From an uncultured Bulleidia sp. (lineage in GTDB: Bacteria; Bacillota_I; Bacilli_A; Erysipelotrichales; Erysipelotrichaceae), in NCBI GenBank assembly GCA_947087645.1, contig CAMUDN010000002.1, forward strand, positions 62,001-126,000: 64,000 nucleotides of DNA, written 5' to 3'. The notes beneath the pieces were generated by a model, which was given only the letters and a program-made list of their open reading frames with translations, did no database searches and was not told where the DNA came from. Positions 44,048 through 53,789 of this stretch are shown one piece after another. Positions within the stretch are counted from its first letter, which is position 1; each line of letters begins with the position of its first letter. The position numbers and the translations under genes were made by a program.

Positions 44048-44123
44048 TGGTGCCGACTATAGGAATCGAACCTACAACCTATTGATTACAAATCAATTGC
44101 TCTGCCAATTGAGCCAAGTCGGC
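44048..44123 (-). tRNA. tRNA-Thr (TGT)
   Basis: Minus strand: acceptor GCCGACT/AGTCGGC, anticodon TGT in TTGATTTGTAATCAA, T-arm GGTTCGATTCC, encoded CCA. Confidence 0.93.
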
Positions 44124-44137
44124 ATACTCGAAAAAAA

Positions 44138-44213
44138 TGGTGGAGGTTAACGGGCTCGAACCGCTGACCCTCTGCTTGTAAGGCAGATGCTCTCCCAACT
44201 GAGCTAAACCTCC
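44138..44213 (-). tRNA. tRNA-Val (TAC)
   Basis: Minus strand: acceptor GGAGGTT/AACCTCC, anticodon TAC in CTGCCTTACAAGCAG, T-arm GGTTCGAGCCC, encoded CCA. First gene of the cluster behind its promoter. Confidence 0.93.
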
Positions 44214-44234
44214 ACTTGGCTTTAACGCTTTGCT

Positions 44235-44263
44235 ATATTAACATGTCGTAAAATTATCGTCAA
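44235..44263 (-). promoter_or_regulatory. Promoter of tRNA cluster 2
   Basis: On the minus strand TTGACG, a 17-bp spacer and TAATAT, ~22 bp ahead of tRNA-Val. The same two hexamers form the rplM promoter. Confidence 0.7.
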
Positions 44264-44404
44264 TGTTTTTTAGAAAATTTATTAAGAAAAAGTTCTTTTT
44301 TAGATATAAATATTTAAAATTGAAAGTTCAGTATGTATTTTTAATATAAAATTTAAATTATTAGTGTGTGAAAAATAATAAATGTTAATTTTTGGTTAGG
44401 ATAT

Positions 44405-44431
44405 TAAAAAGACATCTTTTCGATGTCTTTT
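44405..44431 (-). terminator. Terminator of the recU-PBP1A operon
   Basis: AAAAAGACATC pairs with GATGTCTTTTT around TTTTC. It overlaps the PBP stop codon. Confidence 0.85.
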
Positions 44432-47106
44432 TAAATGCCGTAAACATATATTGTAAGTGATGATCCTTTTGAGATACTTTGTCCAATTACATTATTACCT
44501 GATGAATCTAATACTTGTTGTACTTTGCCCCATTTTGTTGCATCAAGAGTTGCCGTATTAGCAAAATTAAGTTTTATATTATTTGCTTTTGCCCAAATCG
44601 TATAATCATTTGGATTACTTGATGATGGTACCATAACTTTTTCTTTTGGAGTAGTAAAATTAACACATATTTCTGGTGAATTCATATTCATTTTCTCATA
44701 TCCATAATAACCACATACATCAGTTGAAGTATTAGGTTTTAAGCCTTCTATTTTTTGCTTGATGCTTGGATTAGGTGATTGAATTTCGGTAATATTTTGT
44801 CCATTCTGACTGATTCTTGCTTTATAAACAATTGGACCTGTTAAGTGATGAATAGAAAGCAAATCAGATTCAGTTACTTGTAAAGCATTTGCGTCAGGAT
44901 ATGGTGCCCAATTGAAGCTAATAGTATTATCAGAATTATATCCGGAACTGAAATTAGATATGTTTGAAATAGGATTAACTAATTGATCAGCAGTTTTTAA
45001 TTCACTGAATTCTTGGCGAATATAACCAGTTGCGATTAGTTCTTTAGGAGTATGTTCACTTGGAGCAACATATGGGAAAATACCTCTAATAAATTTAATT
45101 TCTTTAACATCATTAGGCTTAGCTATAGGAGCAGGATCACCTTTACGATGTAAGACATCTAATAATTTAGAATTGATGTGACCAGGGATATTCTGCATCG
45201 TAATGTTATTTGTGATATATGACAATTTATCCTTGGCAGCTGAACTGAATCCCATCCAAACAACAGATGTATATTGACTTGTTTCAGCAACCATCCATTT
45301 TTCTTTTTGACCAAATTTAGGAATACCATATTGTACACCATCTGTTCCCCAGTCAGTTGTTCCTGTTTTAGCATATACTGGATATTTACGTTTTAAAATC
45401 TGCAAGAAGTTTTCAACATCAGATGATGAAACATTGGTTTCTAAAAGATATGCCATCATAAATGCTGAAGCAGATGAAAGAACTTTCTCTTTTGCAAAAT
45501 TAGCTTTGTAGTCAGCTTGATTATGGTTACGATAATGGATTGATTTAATAACATGTGGCTTAATATAATGCCCACCATTCATGATAATACCATGAGCAGC
45601 AGCTAATTGTTCAGCTGTAACAGTCATTGAACCACCACCAATAGAATAGCTGATATCAATATTTTCTTTTTTAAAGCCATCAAAATGTAAACTTTTGATT
45701 AAATAGTCTTGTACTCTTTTCATGCCTGATTTATCAATAACACTTTGTAAAGATTGAATAGCTGGTGTATTTAATGACCAGTTTAATGCTTTTTTCAAAT
45801 TAACCCGTCCAAAGTATTGACCATCAGCATTACGATATGTCCAATTACCATAGCTTATAGGCTTATCAATTAGTTCATGGCTTGTTGACCAGCCAAGATC
45901 TTCAAAGGCTAGTGCATAATCAAGCACAGGTTTAATTGTTGAACCTGGTTGATTATATTGTTGGGTCGCACGATTTAATAATTGTGAACCACCATTGCGC
46001 CAATTACGACCACCACCGATTGCTACAATTTCACCACTTTGATTATCAATTGATATACCAGCTACTTCTAAACGATCGTGTAATTTAATTCCTTGTTCTT
46101 CGTTATTTTGAATTCTTTCATATAGAGCTTGTGTTTCTTGATCTAAAGCAGTATGAATTTCCATAGCTACACTAAGTGGATCTTGACCTGTAACTTCTTG
46201 TGCTTCTTTAATAGCTTTATCAATATAAGCTTGATTGTTATTACCAGTTGGCAAAGTACTTTTAGCATCAATTAATAAATCTTCAACTTTAACTTTTTTA
46301 GCTAATGCACATTCACTTTCACTGATATAACCATGATATGCCATTAAATCAAGTACGGTATTTCGACGATTAGTTGCTTTGTCAAGGAAATTATGTGGAT
46401 CATATGCATAAGGAGCATTAACGATACCAGCTAATAAAGCTGATTCAGAAGTAGTTAAATTTTTAGCGTCTTTACCAAAATATTGTTGAGCTGCTTTTTG
46501 TAGACCACGAATATTTCCAATGCCACCAAAATTCATTTTATTGATATACATCGTAAAGATATCTTTTTTATTTGTTTCTTTTTCTAGTTTTAAAGATAGA
46601 GCAATTTGTTGTAACTTATAGTCAATAGTTTGAGTATAGTTTTTACCTGTTGTATCATTTACAAAATAAGTTAATTTAATTAATTGCATGGTAAATGTAG
46701 AACCACCTTGCATGTTACCATGTAAAACAGTTTCAATAATTGATTTTGTAAAACGAGGAACATCAAAGCCATGGTGACTAAAAAAACGTGAATCTTCAAC
46801 TGATAAGAAAGCATCAACTAATGAAGTAGGAATTTGATCATAGGTAATATTTTCTCGTAATTGGTTACCAATATCAGCAATTTGTTTGCCATCACGATCA
46901 TATATCAATGTACTTTGATTGGTGATAAAATCATCAAGTTTAAATTTAGGTGCTTTAGCAATGGAAGCTGAAATCATTGTCATCCCAAAAGTAGCAATGA
47001 CAACTTCAATAGCTAAGAAAACAATCATCAGGGTATTAGCTATTTTTAACCCATGATAATGCCGTTTACCGGATATTTTATGTTTAAATGGTTTTTGTAA
47101 TTTCAC
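44431..47106 (-). CDS. ponA: Class A penicillin-binding protein (PBP1A type)
   Basis: A bifunctional transglycosylase-transpeptidase for peptidoglycan synthesis, anchored by one N-terminal helix. ~891 residues. Glycosyltransferase motifs: EDSRFFSHHGFD, GGSTFTMQLIKL, and a KMNFGGIGNIRGLQKAA region. Transpeptidase motifs: Ser389 in PGSTIK, Ser444 in SLN and Lys580 in KTGT. The C-terminal ~150 residues include a fibronectin-III-like domain (SFNWAPYPDANALQV region) and a last small beta domain. I start at GTG 47106 (RBS AGAGGT), after the recU stop; an upstream in-frame start would overlap recU. The recU-PBP1 pair is a conserved Firmicute operon. Confidence 0.95.
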   Translation of the reverse strand: MKLQKPFKHKISGKRHYHGLKIANTLMIVFLAIEVVIATFGMTMISASIAKAPKFKLDDFITNQSTLIYDRDGKQIADIGNQLRENITYDQIPTSLVDAFLSVEDSRFFSHHGFDVPRFTKSIIETVLHGNMQGGSTFTMQLIKLTYFVNDTTGKNYTQTIDYKLQQIALSLKLEKETNKKDIFTMYINKMNFGGIGNIRGLQKAAQQYFGKDAKNLTTSESALLAGIVNAPYAYDPHNFLDKATNRRNTVLDLMAYHGYISESECALAKKVKVEDLLIDAKSTLPTGNNNQAYIDKAIKEAQEVTGQDPLSVAMEIHTALDQETQALYERIQNNEEQGIKLHDRLEVAGISIDNQSGEIVAIGGGRNWRNGGSQLLNRATQQYNQPGSTIKPVLDYALAFEDLGWSTSHELIDKPISYGNWTYRNADGQYFGRVNLKKALNWSLNTPAIQSLQSVIDKSGMKRVQDYLIKSLHFDGFKKENIDISYSIGGGSMTVTAEQLAAAHGIIMNGGHYIKPHVIKSIHYRNHNQADYKANFAKEKVLSSASAFMMAYLLETNVSSSDVENFLQILKRKYPVYAKTGTTDWGTDGVQYGIPKFGQKEKWMVAETSQYTSVVWMGFSSAAKDKLSYITNNITMQNIPGHINSKLLDVLHRKGDPAPIAKPNDVKEIKFIRGIFPYVAPSEHTPKELIATGYIRQEFSELKTADQLVNPISNISNFSSGYNSDNTISFNWAPYPDANALQVTESDLLSIHHLTGPIVYKARISQNGQNITEIQSPNPSIKQKIEGLKPNTSTDVCGYYGYEKMNMNSPEICVNFTTPKEKVMVPSSSNPNDYTIWAKANNIKLNFANTATLDATKWGKVQQVLDSSGNNVIGQSISKGSSLTIYVYGI

Positions 47107-47110
47107 AAGC

Positions 47111-47689
47111 TTACCTCTTTTCAAAATATAGTTTATCAATAATATCTAAGTAATTTACCGGGTTCATGTAATTTCCCGATATTAAATAGGCATTTTCATG
47201 AAACCATGTATACGGGACTGAAGAACGGGTTGATATTTGATAAAAGTGTATCATTTTTTCGGCAGGTACTAAATATGTTTTTTCTAATTTTGTCATTCTA
47301 ATAATTAAAAAGCCAATACCACCATGATAAAGAATTTCTTTTAAATGTTTAATCTGATGAGCATGTATTAATTTAAGAGGAAAAGATGTCATATTTTTAC
47401 TTTCTTTAGCCTCAAAATCAATATATCGACCACGATAAACACCATTATAGTCAGTTGTCGAAGCTTGGCGAAAATAAGCTTCTGTAATTCTTGCTAACGA
47501 TCGTTTAGGATAATCAACTTTAACGATTTGAATAGGCGTTGGCTTTTTATGAATGACGGCAATTTTATTTGCAAGATAATATACATTACTTTTATTTATA
47601 TCGTCTTCAAGAATCATACCCCGATTAGCACATGAATCAAGTGATGATAAATGAGAATTTATTTTTTTGCCATTTGGATAATTAATCAT
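47111..47689 (-). CDS. recU: Holliday junction resolvase RecU
   Basis: It cleaves four-way junctions in recombination and chromosome segregation. About 192 residues: NRGMILEDDINKSN for the N-terminal region, IDFEAKESKNMTSFPLKLIHAHQI with the nuclease acidic/Lys residues (D-x-E-x-K), GGIGFLIIRM and a C-terminal NPVNYLDIIDKLYF. I prefer the ATG at 47689 (MINYPNGKK) over an in-frame TTG 18 bases upstream. It lies directly ahead of the PBP1A gene and diverges from gpsB. Confidence 0.93.
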   Translation of the reverse strand: MINYPNGKKINSHLSSLDSCANRGMILEDDINKSNVYYLANKIAVIHKKPTPIQIVKVDYPKRSLARITEAYFRQASTTDYNGVYRGRYIDFEAKESKNMTSFPLKLIHAHQIKHLKEILYHGGIGFLIIRMTKLEKTYLVPAEKMIHFYQISTRSSVPYTWFHENAYLISGNYMNPVNYLDIIDKLYFEKR

Positions 47690-47768
47690 ATCAACTCTAT
47701 TATACAAAATTTTTTAATTGAATTTAATCATTGGTAAAAGTATAATTAAGAGGCTTAGGAGAGTGTGT

Positions 47769-48095
47769 ATGGCAAGTCTATTCAATTTAGATCCAATGGC
47801 AATTTTAGAAAAACGCTTTGATGTTGACTTTCAAGGTTATAATGCCGATCAAGTAGATGGTTTTTTTGATTTAGTTATTAAAGATTATCAAACTTATGAT
47901 CGTCTTTTAAAAGAATTGGAAGAAAAAATAAAAGATTTAGAGAAAACCAATGCATCTTTAAGTGCTAAGCAAATTGAACTGGAAAGTCGTTTACAAGTAC
48001 AACAATCTTCAGAAGATAATTTACCATCAGGTATGGCTAATGTTGATATTTTGAAACGTTTATCCCGTTTAGAACAAGCTGTTTTTCGAAAATAG
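47769..48095 (+). CDS. gpsB: Cell-division protein GpsB (DivIVA family)
   Basis: A small cytoplasmic coiled-coil protein that shuttles PBP1 between septum and side wall. 108 residues: N-terminal DivIVA-like membrane-binding part with FDVDFQGYNADQVDGFFDLVIKDY, then a coiled coil (LKELEEKIKDLEKTNASL), and a short C-terminal helix (DILKRLSRLEQAVF). The ATG at 47769 follows AGGAGAG; a longer in-frame start lacks a RBS. The neighbours PBP1A-recU and rnpB match the B. subtilis order around gpsB. Confidence 0.93.
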   Translation: MASLFNLDPMAILEKRFDVDFQGYNADQVDGFFDLVIKDYQTYDRLLKELEEKIKDLEKTNASLSAKQIELESRLQVQQSSEDNLPSGMANVDILKRLSRLEQAVFRK

Positions 48096-48099
48096 AAAA

Positions 48100-48442
48100 A
48101 TGTATACAGAAGGCAGTCGCTACATATGTAGAGGAAAGTCCATGCTCACATCATCTGTGATGATGATCGTGTTTGTGCTGATTGAAAAGATAAAATCAGG
48201 TATCGTAAGATAACGGCGGAGCAAAAAAATCTAAGGATAAGTCTATGATTTGAGCCCTTAAGGTGACACAGTGACGAAGTCATAAAAGAAATTTTATGAG
48301 TGGAACGAGTTAAACCCCGCAAGTGAGAAACCCAAATATGGTAGGGGAATTTTCAACTTTGAAGCAGAAAAAGAAGAAGAGTAGAAATACAGATAAATGG
48401 CTGCATCGGTAACGAGACAGAACATGGCTTATGCATGTATAC
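48100..48442 (+). ncRNA. rnpB: RNase P RNA, class B (Bacillus type)
   Basis: The catalytic RNA of tRNA 5' maturation. The start carries GAAGGCAGTCGCTAC and GAGGAAAGTCCATGCTC (P4 5' strand), and the 3' half has CCGCAAGTGAGAAACCC and GACAGAACATGGCTTA (P4 3' strand). The outer P1 helix pairs TGTATAC ends. The position directly behind gpsB is conserved in Firmicutes. Ends are placed to within a few bases. Confidence 0.95.
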
Positions 48443-48443
48443 A

Positions 48444-48472
48444 AAAAAGAGGGGTTACCACCTCTTTTTATT
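48444..48472 (+). terminator. Terminator of rnpB
   Basis: AAAAAGAGG pairs with CCTCTTTTT around a 9-base loop. Confidence 0.85.
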
Positions 48473-48560
48473 TTTTGCAATAAATGCTTTAAATATTTTA
48501 ATAGATTGTTAAAATTAAAGGGTAATACGTTTATTCTTAATAGACTTTAAAAGGAGTGTT

Positions 48561-49154
48561 ATGAATTTACCAAATCGTTTGACTTTATTTCGCATTATTT
48601 TAATTCCGGTAATAGTTGGTATTTATTTATTTCCATATGCCGGTTTTGGTTTATCAATTCCAGTATTAACGATAGGTACAGTTGAAGTTAGTTATATTAA
48701 TTTAATTGCTTTAGTTATTTATATCTTAGCAGCTTTAACGGATTTTATTGATGGACATTATGCACGAAAGCATAATATGGTTACTACTTTCGGTAAATTT
48801 GCTGATCCTATTGCCGATAAATTATTAACAACAACGATGTTTTTATTATTTATATCACGTGGTATTATACCGCTTATTCCTGTTATTTTAATGATTGCTC
48901 GGGATACAGTAGTAGATGGTGCTAGAATGATTGCTGCAAATAATGGTAAAGTTGTTGCTGCTGGTATGATGGGTAAATTAAAGACAGTTTTACAAATGAT
49001 AACGGTTGCTTTAATACTTTTAAATAATCTTCCCTTTGAATTTGTAAATATACCAGCACATATGATCCTATTGTGGTTTGCATCTTTTGTATCTGTTTTA
49101 TCTGGTATCCAATATTTAAATCAGTTAAAAGATGATATTTTAGAAACAAAATAG
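48561..49154 (+). CDS. pgsA: CDP-diacylglycerol--glycerol-3-phosphate 3-phosphatidyltransferase
   Basis: It makes phosphatidylglycerol phosphate, the committed step to the main anionic lipid. 197 residues with N-terminal MNLPNRLTLFRIILIPVIV and the CDP-alcohol phosphotransferase motif D-x2-D-G-x2-A-R-x8-G-x3-D-x3-D, seen here as DFIDGHYARKHNMVTTFGKFADPIADK. Five or six membrane helices. RBS AAAGGAG. The pgsA-recA order is conserved in Bacilli. Confidence 0.95.
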   Translation: MNLPNRLTLFRIILIPVIVGIYLFPYAGFGLSIPVLTIGTVEVSYINLIALVIYILAALTDFIDGHYARKHNMVTTFGKFADPIADKLLTTTMFLLFISRGIIPLIPVILMIARDTVVDGARMIAANNGKVVAAGMMGKLKTVLQMITVALILLNNLPFEFVNIPAHMILLWFASFVSVLSGIQYLNQLKDDILETK

Positions 49155-49197
49155 GGAAATGAAATTTATTTGGTAATATTTTAGTTAGGAGGCAGAA

Positions 49198-50220
49198 ATG
49201 GCAGAAAAAAAGAGTGCAAATAATGAAAATAAAAAAGATACTTTGTTACAAGAAGCACTTAAAACAATAGAAAAAGAATATGGTAAAGGTTCGATTATGC
49301 GGCTTGGTGATCGGGCAGATGTTTCAATTGATGCTATTCCTACCGGATCTTTAGCTCTTGATAAAGCACTAGGAATAGGTGGTTATCCCAAAGGTCGCAT
49401 TATTGAAATATATGGTCCGGAGTCATCAGGTAAAACAACATTAGCATTACATGCTATTGCTCAATGTCAAAAGCAAGGTGGCTGTTGTGCCTTTATTGAT
49501 GCTGAAAATGCGATTGATCCACAATATGCTGCTAAGTTAGGAGTTGATATTGATAAGTTAATTCTTTCACAGCCGGATTCAGGTGAACAAGCACTGGAAA
49601 TTACTGAAATTTTAATTAAATCAGGGGCAGTTGATTTGGTGGTTATTGATTCTGTAGCAGCTTTAGTTCCCCAAGCTGAATTGGATGGTGAAATGGGTGA
49701 TTCTTCAGTTGGCTTACAAGCACGCTTGATGTCGAAAGCAATGCGTAAATTAGCAGGAGCAATGAATCGTTCTAATACAACAGCTATTTTTATCAACCAA
49801 TTACGTGAAAAAGTTGGTATTCTCTATGGTAGTCCAGAAACAACACCAGGAGGTCGGGCTTTAAAATTTTATTCTTCTGTTCGTTTAGATGTACGTAAAG
49901 GGGAAGCATTAAAGAGTGATAATGAAGTGGTTGGATCGGCAACCAAGATTAAAGTAGTTAAAAATAAAGTTGCACCACCATTTAAAGTTGCTATTGTGAA
50001 TATGTTTTTTGGAGAAGGTATATCACACATGGATGAAATTATTAATTTAGCTATTGAATATAATATTATTGATAAAGCCGGAGCTTGGTTTTCATATAAT
50101 GGTGAAAGAATCGGCCAAGGTTTTCAATCGGTTCGAGCTTTTTTAAAAAATAATCCGGAAATGGATCAAAAAATTAGTGCACAAGTAAAAGAAAAATTAT
50201 TTGTTAAAACACAAGAATAA
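49198..50220 (+). CDS. recA: Recombinase RecA
   Basis: The strand-exchange ATPase and SOS co-protease. 340 residues: Walker A GPESSGKTT, LVVIDSVAALVPQAELDGEMG, the L2-region and family signature ALKFYSSVRLD, and a C-terminal DNA-binding domain. Identity to other RecA proteins is obvious throughout. I see no CGAACN4GTTCG-type LexA box in the 43 bp upstream. RBS AGGAGG. A terminator follows. Confidence 0.97.
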   Translation: MAEKKSANNENKKDTLLQEALKTIEKEYGKGSIMRLGDRADVSIDAIPTGSLALDKALGIGGYPKGRIIEIYGPESSGKTTLALHAIAQCQKQGGCCAFIDAENAIDPQYAAKLGVDIDKLILSQPDSGEQALEITEILIKSGAVDLVVIDSVAALVPQAELDGEMGDSSVGLQARLMSKAMRKLAGAMNRSNTTAIFINQLREKVGILYGSPETTPGGRALKFYSSVRLDVRKGEALKSDNEVVGSATKIKVVKNKVAPPFKVAIVNMFFGEGISHMDEIINLAIEYNIIDKAGAWFSYNGERIGQGFQSVRAFLKNNPEMDQKISAQVKEKLFVKTQE

Positions 50221-50253
50221 CAGGTAGAATATGATTATTCTACTTGTTTTTAG
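50219..50253 (+). terminator. Terminator of recA
   Basis: AACAGGTAGAATA pairs with TATTCTACTTGTT and is followed by TTT. A TGAT loop. Confidence 0.8.
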
Positions 50254-50265
50254 AAGGTAAAGTTT

Positions 50266-51753
50266 ATGAAATTAGTTGATTTATTAGATATTAAAAAGCA
50301 GTTATATTTATCTATTGATGGTGATATAAGTAATATTGAAATAGCTTCTTTGAGTCAAGATTCACGAAATATTGGTGAAAAATGTTTATTCTTTTGTGTT
50401 AGTGGTAAACAAGTTGATGGTCATATATTTGCTAAAAAAGCACAAGATAAGGGAGCTGTTTGTGTTGTTGCCGAAAAGAAAATAGTGCTTGATGTACCCG
50501 TTATATACGTTAATTCAGTAGTCAAAACAATGGCTTTTTTAGCTATGCGTTTTTATCATAATCCAAGTTTCGCTTTGCCAATTGTAGCGGTAACAGGTAC
50601 GAATGGTAAAACAACTACAACTTATTTAGTTCGTTATTTATTACAAACATTGCATGGTTCATGTGGCATGATCGGAACTAATGGTATTTGGTATAATCAT
50701 GAACATATTTATTCACCAAATACAACTCCCGATGCTTTAACGATGCAAAAATATCTAAGAAAAATGGTTGATGATGGGCAAAAATTTTGTGCTGCGGAAG
50801 TTTCTTCTCATGCTTTAGTTATGGGCAGAGTTAAAAATATTTCTTTTCAAGTTGCCGTATTTACCAATTTAACACATGAGCATTTAGAAACACATCATAC
50901 AATGAGTGAATATTGTATGGCTAAAAGTTTACTTTTTGCACAATTAGGTAGTGGTAATGAAAATAAAGTGGCTATTTTAAATAAAGACGATCACTATGCA
51001 TCAATTATTGCTAATCGTTGTAATGCTAATATTTGGTATTATAGTACAAAAGATAAAAGGGCAAATTTTTATGCTAAAGATATTATTTATTCAGTTGATA
51101 AGACTATTTTTACATTAGTTTTTCAAAATAAAGAATATCAGGTTGAAATTCCTCTCATAGGAGAATTTAATGTTGCTAATACTTTAGCTGCTTTAGCTGC
51201 TTATTATGCACTACAAAGAAATCTTGATGAAGCAATTGCCATATTACCGCAATTTCCTGGTGTTGCTGGACGAATGGAAAAAGTAGAAAATAATTTAGGC
51301 ATAAATGCGATTGTTGATTTTGCCCATACACCAGATGGTTTAAAAAAAGCAATGCAAGCATTAAGAAGAATTAAACATAAACGTATTATAACAATGATAG
51401 GTCATGATGGAGGAAATCGTGATCCTTCCATTCGGTCTAGTTTAGGAAGAATTGCATTAGAACATTCAGATTATGTTATTTTTACATCAGAGAATCCTCG
51501 TAATGAAGATCCTTTGAAAATTATGCAGGCAATGGTTGCAGATACCCAAAAACAAAATTATGAATTTATTGTTGATCGCAAAGAAGCTATTTTTAAAGTT
51601 GTTTCATTAGCACATAAAGGTGATATTTTGTTTTTTACTGGTAAAGGATATGAAGCTTATCAATTGATTAATGATCAAAAAATACCTTTTAATGAAGTAC
51701 AATATGTGAAGGAAGCACTTATGCAAAAAGAACATGCTGAAATGGCAAAATAA
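50266..51753 (+). CDS. murE: UDP-MurNAc-L-Ala-D-Glu ligase for the third stem residue
   Basis: It adds the diamino acid at position 3 of the peptidoglycan stem. 495 residues: N-terminal S-Q-D-S-R motif (SLSQDSRNIGEKCLFF), ATP loop GTNGKTTTTY, the carbamylated-Lys neighbourhood, NHEH-type TNLTHEHLETH, central GRMEKV and C-terminal HDGGNRDPSIR. The residue-selecting motif reads SENPRNEDP: it keeps the Arg typical of meso-diaminopimelate enzymes but has Glu where they have Asp (D-N-P-R). Lys-type enzymes usually lack that Arg, so mDAP is favoured but not certain. Confidence 0.94.
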   Translation: MKLVDLLDIKKQLYLSIDGDISNIEIASLSQDSRNIGEKCLFFCVSGKQVDGHIFAKKAQDKGAVCVVAEKKIVLDVPVIYVNSVVKTMAFLAMRFYHNPSFALPIVAVTGTNGKTTTTYLVRYLLQTLHGSCGMIGTNGIWYNHEHIYSPNTTPDALTMQKYLRKMVDDGQKFCAAEVSSHALVMGRVKNISFQVAVFTNLTHEHLETHHTMSEYCMAKSLLFAQLGSGNENKVAILNKDDHYASIIANRCNANIWYYSTKDKRANFYAKDIIYSVDKTIFTLVFQNKEYQVEIPLIGEFNVANTLAALAAYYALQRNLDEAIAILPQFPGVAGRMEKVENNLGINAIVDFAHTPDGLKKAMQALRRIKHKRIITMIGHDGGNRDPSIRSSLGRIALEHSDYVIFTSENPRNEDPLKIMQAMVADTQKQNYEFIVDRKEAIFKVVSLAHKGDILFFTGKGYEAYQLINDQKIPFNEVQYVKEALMQKEHAEMAK

Positions 51754-51793
51754 TATTCTGACCCTAATTTTTGTTTTTACCGAAGGGTTAGTT

Positions 51794-52138
51794 ATGCAAC
51801 ATATTTATCAACAATCATTAAAAAAAGTATTTTTCTTTGCTATTATTTCATTATTTAATTTAATCCTAATTTCTTTTTTAAAGAAATATATTCATAAGCC
51901 TCGACCTATTTTGCAAGCGAAAAATAATGCTTGGCCATCACGTCATAGTTATGCGGCGTTTTATATATATGCATCAGCTATTAATTATTTACCACCTTAC
52001 TTTATACTATTAGCTTTTTATTTAGCATATTTGCGAATTAAACTATTTGCTCATGATCTAAATGATGTTCTTGCAGGCAGTATCATAGGATTTATTTTGG
52101 GGCTTAGTGTGCATTGTATTGTAGATTATCTATTTTAA
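51794..52138 (+). CDS. Small PAP2-superfamily membrane phosphatase
   Basis: A short (~114-residue) membrane protein with PAP2 motifs: K-x-x-x-x-x-RP (LKKYIHKPRPI), PSRHS and a third block LRIKLFAHDLNDVLAG, where the usual S-R-x5-H is kept as R-x5-H. These would form a phosphatase site for a lipid pyrophosphate. The N-terminal helices of full-length PAP2 proteins are missing, and it overlaps or follows murE directly. ATG 51794 has GAAGGG upstream; ATG 51734 inside murE is an alternative giving 134 residues. Confidence 0.75.
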   Translation: MQHIYQQSLKKVFFFAIISLFNLILISFLKKYIHKPRPILQAKNNAWPSRHSYAAFYIYASAINYLPPYFILLAFYLAYLRIKLFAHDLNDVLAGSIIGFILGLSVHCIVDYLF

Positions 52139-52193
52139 CCCTATAATAAAGGAGACGAATTTATTTATCCGTCCAACAAAGAAGGAGAAAAAC

Positions 52194-53789
52194 ATGGATT
52201 TAGGATTAAAATTATTCTTTGTCGGATTAGGTGGTTTAATAATCGGTGTCGTCGTGATGTTGATCGTCAATTCGATGGGTATTTCGAAAGCGAAAGCACA
52301 TGCTGAGCAAATTGTCAAAGAGGCTGAAAATAAAGCACAAAATATTTTTAAACAAGCAACTTTAGAAGGCAAAGAAAAGGCTTATGAATTACAATTAAAC
52401 GCGGAAAAAGAAGCACAGAAAAAACAGGAACAACTCATTCAACGAGAAAATAAATTATTGAGAAAAGAGGATGCGTTGCGTTTTAAAGAGAGTGAAATTC
52501 AATCTAATCAGAAAAAATGGGATGATAAGAATCGCTCAGCCGATGAAAAAATAGCTAATCTGCAAAAAAAAGAAGAAGATATTGAAAAACAAAAAGAAGT
52601 ACTAGCTACTAAAGAAGATACACTTGATCAGAAAATAGCTCAAGAAGGACAAATTTTAGAGCAACTTTCACAAATGAGTCAAGAAGAAGCAAAAAAAGAA
52701 TTAATGACACGGGTTGAGGAACAAAGTGAACGTGAAATTGGAACATACTTACGAGAGAAGACAGAAGAAGCAGAATATCGTGCTCAAGAAGAAGCGCGTA
52801 ATATAATTGCTACTGCAATTCATCGTTATGCTCAAGATGAAGTAATTGAAAGAACAGTAAGTACAGTTACTTTACCAAATGAAGATATGAAAGGTCGTAT
52901 TATCGGTCGTGAAGGACGTAATATTCGGGCACTTGAACAAGCAACAGGGGTTGATGTGATTATTGATGATACACCAGATATTATTACCTTATCTTGTTTT
53001 AATCCAATTAGGCGTGAAATAGCTCGCCAATCATTAGAAATATTATTAAAAGATGGGCGTATTCAGCCAGGTCGTATTGAAGAAGTGGTTGAAAAAGTAA
53101 AAGCTGAAATGGAAGATAATATCTTTAAAATTGGTAATGAAGCAGTTTATCGATTGGGTGTCGGTAAAATGAATCGGGAATTAATTAAGTTAGTAGGACG
53201 GATGCGTTTTCGTTATAGTTATGGTCAAAATGGTTTAGCTCATTCTGAAGAAGTGGCTTATTTTGCTGGTATGATGGCAGCAGAGTTGGGACTGAATCAA
53301 GTTTTAGCTAAACGGGCTGGTTTGTTACATGATATTGGTAAAGCACTAGACTTTGAACAAGAAGGAACACATGTCGAATTAGGTGCTAAAGTCGCTCGCA
53401 AGTATGGTGAGCATGAGATTGTTATTAATTCTATTGAATCACATCATGGTGATGTTGCTCCAACAGATATTATTGCTGTTTTAGTAGCGGCAGCTGATAC
53501 TTTGAGTGCTGCTCGTCCGGGTGCACGTTATGAATCGGTTGAAGGTTACATTACTCGTTTAGAAAACTTAGAGAAGATAGCCATAAGCCATAAAGGTGTT
53601 GAAAAAGCATATGCCATTCAAGCTGGTCGGGAATTGCGGGTTATGGTTCAACCAGAAGTTATTAATGATGTAGCAATGGTTAAAGTAGCTCATGACATTA
53701 AAGAACAAATTGAAAATGAATTAACTTATCCAGGACAAATAAAAGTTACATTAATTCGTGAAGTTCGAGCACAAGAATTAGCAAAATAG
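52194..53789 (+). CDS. rny: Ribonuclease Y
   Basis: A membrane-anchored endoribonuclease that starts mRNA decay in Firmicutes. 531 residues: N-terminal helix (~5-27), a long coiled coil (to ~200), a KH domain (GRIIGREGRNIRALEQATGVD) and an HD domain with HDIGKALDFE carrying the metal-binding His-Asp. RBS AAGGAG. With the RNase J-like gene 1.5 kb downstream it forms a local RNA-decay cluster. Confidence 0.96.
   Translation: MDLGLKLFFVGLGGLIIGVVVMLIVNSMGISKAKAHAEQIVKEAENKAQNIFKQATLEGKEKAYELQLNAEKEAQKKQEQLIQRENKLLRKEDALRFKESEIQSNQKKWDDKNRSADEKIANLQKKEEDIEKQKEVLATKEDTLDQKIAQEGQILEQLSQMSQEEAKKELMTRVEEQSEREIGTYLREKTEEAEYRAQEEARNIIATAIHRYAQDEVIERTVSTVTLPNEDMKGRIIGREGRNIRALEQATGVDVIIDDTPDIITLSCFNPIRREIARQSLEILLKDGRIQPGRIEEVVEKVKAEMEDNIFKIGNEAVYRLGVGKMNRELIKLVGRMRFRYSYGQNGLAHSEEVAYFAGMMAAELGLNQVLAKRAGLLHDIGKALDFEQEGTHVELGAKVARKYGEHEIVINSIESHHGDVAPTDIIAVLVAAADTLSAARPGARYESVEGYITRLENLEKIAISHKGVEKAYAIQAGRELRVMVQPEVINDVAMVKVAHDIKEQIENELTYPGQIKVTLIREVRAQELAK

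Noticed and set aside
43683..44213. rRNA operon next to the six-tRNA cluster
   Set aside because: Both flanks are terminator and promoter followed by protein genes; no 5S, 16S or 23S sequence is present.
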